Assembly: GCA_050743385.1 (NCBI GenBank)
Contig: JBOGFJ010000121.1
Coordinates: forward strand, 1 to 7,563
Reading direction: 5' to 3'
Source: JACDBD01 sp050743385
GTDB lineage: Bacteria; Actinomycetota; Acidimicrobiia; IMCC26256; JACDBD01
Length of the DNA: 7,563 bases
Below are positions 5,036 through 7,563 of the stretch, piece by piece (the first letter of the stretch is position 1; every line of letters begins with the position of its first letter). A program made the position numbers and the translations under genes. The notes under the pieces were generated by a model. It was not told where the DNA came from and ran no database searches. It saw only the letters and a program-made list of their open reading frames with translations.

Positions 5036-6874
5036 GTGCAGGCTCCTCTGAGCGCGGCGATGGTCGCCCGCTCGCATACCGTCGCCGAGCCCTGCTGGAG
5101 CGGGTCGGGTCGGATGGTCGCCTGGGTCGACGCGTTCGACGGACGGGCCGACCTCGTCGTCGCGCCGACCGACGGGTCTGCGCCCGCCGCCGTCGCCAGC
5201 GCCGATGCCGCCGTCACACCCGTCGGGACCGCTGGGAGCGGTGCCTTCGCCTGGGCTGGAGACGACCGGCTCGTCTACGCCGCCGCCGACGGGCGCCTGC
5301 TGCTCGTCGACCTCGCCGGTCGCCCGTTCCGCATCCTCAGTCGCGACGGTCGTGCCGCCGCGCCCGCGGTATCGCCCGATGCCACCCGCGTCGCGTTCAG
5401 CCTCGAGCGCGCAGACGCCTGTGACGTCGCCGTCGTTCCCCTCGACGGATCAGCATGGCCGGTGCGGGTCTCGGACGGTTCCGACTACGCGTGGGACCCC
5501 GTGTGGTCACCGGCCGGCGACGTCCTGGCCTGGCACGAGTGGGACCTCCCGAACATGCCGTGGGACGAGTCGCGCATCGCCGCTCGCAAGATCGACGGGC
5601 TCGTCCCCGCGGGCGGGCCGCAGAGGATTACCGGGGACGGCCGCGCCGTCGGCCAGCCCCGCTTCGCGCCGAACGGAGCCGCGCTCGCCTTCGTCAGCGA
5701 CGAGACGGGCTGGGTGAACGTCTGGACAGCGGAGGTCGATGGTGCGCGCCCCCGACCCCTGCTCGACGACGCCGGCGAGCACGCCGAGCCGTCGTGGAGC
5801 CCGCGTCAACGCTCGTACGCGTGGTCGCCCGACTCCGCCGCGATCGCGCTCTGCCGCAACGAGCACGCCTTCGGCTGCCTCGTTGTCGCGACGGCGGACG
5901 GATCGAGCCGCGACCGATCCCGCGCCCGTTCCGTCGCCGCGGGCTGGCATCAGGGTCTCGACTGGGGCTCGCCCGGGCTCGTGTGCGTCCGTTCGGGCCC
6001 GACGAAGCCGCCGGTGATCGCGGTGAACCCGGCCGGCGACGACTCGGGTCGTGTCGTCTCGACCGGTGCTGTCGCCGGCTTCGCGGGCGTGTCCGAGCCC
6101 GAAGCGGTCACGTGGACCGCCGACGACCGCACCACCGTGCCCGGGCTCCTGTGGCGCCCGGCGCGACCCGCACTCGGGCCGCGCACGCGTCCGCCCTTGA
6201 TCGTCGACGTGCACGGCGGCCCCACCGGGCAGGCGACGGTGACCTGGTCGCCCCGCCACCAGTTCCTGCTCAGCCGCGGGTGGGCCGTCCTCGCGCCGAA
6301 CGCGCGCGGGTCGACCGGCTACGGCCGCGCCTATGCACAGGCGCTCCACGGGCGCTGGGGCGAGCGCGACCTCGCGGACGTCGCCGCCGGGATTCGCCAC
6401 GCTCGCCGGGAGGGCTGGTGCGACGACCGCATCGCCGTCATGGGCGGCAGCGCCGGGGGCCTCACCGCGTTGCTGCTCGCGGCGCTGCACGGCGACCTCG
6501 TGCGTGCCGCCGTGAGCCTGTACGGCGTCACCGACCTCTTCGACCTGGCGGAGACAACCCACCGGTTCGAATCGCGCTACCTCGACCGGATCGTGGGCGA
6601 GCTCCCTCGTCACGCGAGCCGCTACCGCGACCGCTCGCCGGTCACGCACGCGGCCGCGATCTCGGTGCCGGTCCTCGCGCTCCAAGGTGGGGCCGACAAG
6701 GTCGTTCCGCCCGCGCAGGCCCGCGCGATGGTCGACACGATGCGAGCCGGCGGCGCAACGGTCGAGTACCACGAGTATGAAGGCGAAGGCCACGGCTGGG
6801 TACGGGCCGAGACGATCGCCGACGTCCTCACGCGCATCGACGCGTTCCTCACGCGCTGGGTGCTGCGCCGATGA
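5036..6874 (+). CDS. S9-family serine peptidase (prolyl oligopeptidase / acylaminoacyl-peptidase type)
   Basis: A 612-residue cytoplasmic enzyme without a signal peptide. Residues about 20-350 form a beta-propeller of repeated short blades, visible as SPDATRVAF (113-121), WSPAGDVLAWHEWDLPNMPW (157-176), FVSDETGWVNVW (219-230) and WSPDSAAIAL (263-272). The DLPNMPWD block is typical of COG1506 peptidases. Residues about 370-612 are the alpha/beta-hydrolase domain, with oxyanion-loop DVHGGPTG (391-398), PNARGSTGYG (421-430), nucleophile Ser472 in GGSAGG, Asp554 in GGADKVVPP and His586 in EGEGHGW, so the triad is complete. Such enzymes cleave short peptides, often after proline or at blocked N-termini, because the propeller excludes large substrates. 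The start GTG 5036 is chosen for the -10 element 7 nt upstream; ATG 5060 is the alternative. It is translationally coupled to the next hydrolase. Exact specificity (dipeptidyl-peptidase, prolyl oligopeptidase or acylaminoacyl) is not readable from sequence alone. Confidence 0.92.
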   Translation: MQAPLSAAMVARSHTVAEPCWSGSGRMVAWVDAFDGRADLVVAPTDGSAPAAVASADAAVTPVGTAGSGAFAWAGDDRLVYAAADGRLLLVDLAGRPFRILSRDGRAAAPAVSPDATRVAFSLERADACDVAVVPLDGSAWPVRVSDGSDYAWDPVWSPAGDVLAWHEWDLPNMPWDESRIAARKIDGLVPAGGPQRITGDGRAVGQPRFAPNGAALAFVSDETGWVNVWTAEVDGARPRPLLDDAGEHAEPSWSPRQRSYAWSPDSAAIALCRNEHAFGCLVVATADGSSRDRSRARSVAAGWHQGLDWGSPGLVCVRSGPTKPPVIAVNPAGDDSGRVVSTGAVAGFAGVSEPEAVTWTADDRTTVPGLLWRPARPALGPRTRPPLIVDVHGGPTGQATVTWSPRHQFLLSRGWAVLAPNARGSTGYGRAYAQALHGRWGERDLADVAAGIRHARREGWCDDRIAVMGGSAGGLTALLLAALHGDLVRAAVSLYGVTDLFDLAETTHRFESRYLDRIVGELPRHASRYRDRSPVTHAAAISVPVLALQGGADKVVPPAQARAMVDTMRAGGATVEYHEYEGEGHGWVRAETIADVLTRIDAFLTRWVLRR

Positions 6875-7527
6875 GCGTTTACGCCTACAAGGGACCGCGG
6901 AGTGGGACGACGGGTGCAACGGATCGAGCCGTGCTCCTCGCGCACGGTGCGAGCTCCGACAAGGAGTCCGCCGTCCTCAAGGGGCTTGCCAAGGCGCTGG
7001 CGGCGGCCGGCGTGCCGTCGCTGCGGTTCGACTATCCCTATCGCGTCGCCAAGAAGCGCGCCCCCGACCGACCCGCGGTGCTCGATCGGGCGACGCGAGA
7101 CGCGGCCGCGGAGCTCGCCAAACGGTCGGGATTGCCGGCCGACCGCCTCGTCCTCGGCGGGCGCTCGATGGGTGGCCGCTACTGCTCGCAGATCGTCGGT
7201 GACGAGCAGTTACCCGTCCCCGCGCTCGGCTTGCTTCTCCTCGGCTACCCGCTCCATCCCGCGGGGCAACCGAGCCGGCTGCGGGTCGACCACTTTCCCC
7301 GGTTACGCGTGCCGTGCCTGTTCGTGAGCGGGACTCGCGACGCGCTCGCCGGCCGTGACGCGCTCACGAACGCGACCAAGTCCATCAAGGGGAAGGTCGC
7401 GTTCCACTGGCTCGACTCCGCCGACCACGGCTACCGCCCGCTCAAGGCGAGCGGCCGAACCCTCGACGACGTGATCGCCGAGGTCGCCGAGGCTTCCGTC
7501 GACTGGGTCACCGGGCTCCCCGGGTAG
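6871..7527 (+). CDS. Small alpha/beta hydrolase of the KANL3/Tex30 (COG3571) type
   Basis: A 218-residue single-domain alpha/beta hydrolase. Visible elements are the oxyanion strand VLLAHGASSDKES (21-33), RFDYPYR (52-58), the nucleophile elbow LGGRSMGGR with Ser99 (95-103), LLLLGYPLHPAG (121-132), VSGTRDAL with Asp157 (152-159) and SADHGYRPLK with His186 (183-192). The triad is therefore intact, and the YPLHP.G segment after strand 6 is characteristic of the Tex30/KANL3-like family. It has no signal peptide. Its ATG overlaps the stop of the peptidase gene as ATGA, with no separate ribosome binding site, so it depends on translational re-initiation and is made together with the peptidase. The physiological substrate of bacterial members is not established; an esterase or thioesterase activity is a guess. 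The length fits the family, and nothing suggests truncation. Confidence 0.88.
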   Translation: MSVYAYKGPRSGTTGATDRAVLLAHGASSDKESAVLKGLAKALAAAGVPSLRFDYPYRVAKKRAPDRPAVLDRATRDAAAELAKRSGLPADRLVLGGRSMGGRYCSQIVGDEQLPVPALGLLLLGYPLHPAGQPSRLRVDHFPRLRVPCLFVSGTRDALAGRDALTNATKSIKGKVAFHWLDSADHGYRPLKASGRTLDDVIAEVAEASVDWVTGLPG

Positions 7528-7537
7528 CAACCGGGAG
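7516..7537 (+). terminator. Weak hairpin at the end of the hydrolase gene
   Basis: CTCCCCGG (7516-7523) and CCGGGAG (7531-7537) can pair as a 7-bp stem with one bulged C and a 7-nt loop, enclosing the stop codon at 7525-7527. No T-run follows, so it would be at most a poor intrinsic terminator. Confidence 0.25.
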
Positions 7538-7563
7538 ATCCGGAGTTCGGGGCGCAATCAACC

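Noticed and set aside
4903..5077. Short open frames in the divergent intergenic region
   Set aside because: They run through hairpin arms, lack ribosome binding sites and overlap the promoter-like elements; the region looks regulatory or repetitive.
5455..6780. Plus-strand open frame of 441 codons within the peptidase gene
   Set aside because: Out-of-frame shadow dominated by Arg, while the overlapping frame has an intact S9 catalytic triad and propeller motifs.
5507..6919. Minus-strand open frame of 470 codons opposite the peptidase gene
   Set aside because: Antisense shadow created by strong third-position GC bias; no recognisable domain.

Overview
This is a GC-rich, densely coded window from a bacterial chromosome, most likely an actinomycete-type organism. 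The evidence is the strong G/C bias at third codon positions, GTG starts, overlapping genes and apparently leaderless promoters. An Acidimicrobiia-like lineage is possible, but that is an impression and not proven. Seven protein genes fill almost all of it. I see no tRNA, rRNA, CRISPR array, insertion sequence or phage gene, and no gene-free stretch longer than about 145 bases.

Layout. (1) Bases 1-1080, plus strand: the C-terminal two thirds of a coenzyme-B12-dependent acyl-CoA mutase large subunit of the short form, without its own B12-binding domain. (2) 1089-1703, plus: a small class I SAM methyltransferase of the metal-dependent sugar O-methyltransferase type, following the mutase by 8 nt. 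(3) 4890 down to 1720, minus: a tight three-gene operon. It encodes a GT4 glycosyltransferase, a second SAM methyltransferase and an (alpha/alpha)-toroid protein; successive genes overlap by 7 and 14 nt. It converges on gene 2 with only 16 nt between the stop codons. (4) 4891-5035: a divergent intergenic region with three perfect short hairpins, flanked by two matching -10-like hexamers that each lie 7-9 nt from a start codon. (5) 5036-6874 and 6871-7527, plus: an S9-family prolyl-oligopeptidase-type peptidase and a small alpha/beta hydrolase, joined by an ATGA overlap.

Main interpretation. The set of GT4 glycosyltransferase, two different SAM methyltransferases and an alpha/alpha-toroid carbohydrate-type enzyme matches the composition of the four-gene mycobacterial cluster for 3-O-methylmannose polysaccharide (MMP: ManT, MeT1, the endomannosidase MmpH, and a further putative methyltransferase). 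In that pathway the hydrolase cuts mature polymer into primers, ManT elongates them, and methyltransferases methylate the units and cap the end. I infer that bases 1089-4890 are a homologous cytoplasmic methylated-polysaccharide locus. MMP binds fatty acyl chains, so an acyl-CoA mutase next door is suggestive, but it may be coincidence. The assignment comes from gene content and recalled family features, not from an alignment.

The two serine hydrolases on the right are ordinary housekeeping-type genes with intact catalytic triads and no visible link to the polysaccharide locus beyond the shared divergent promoter region.
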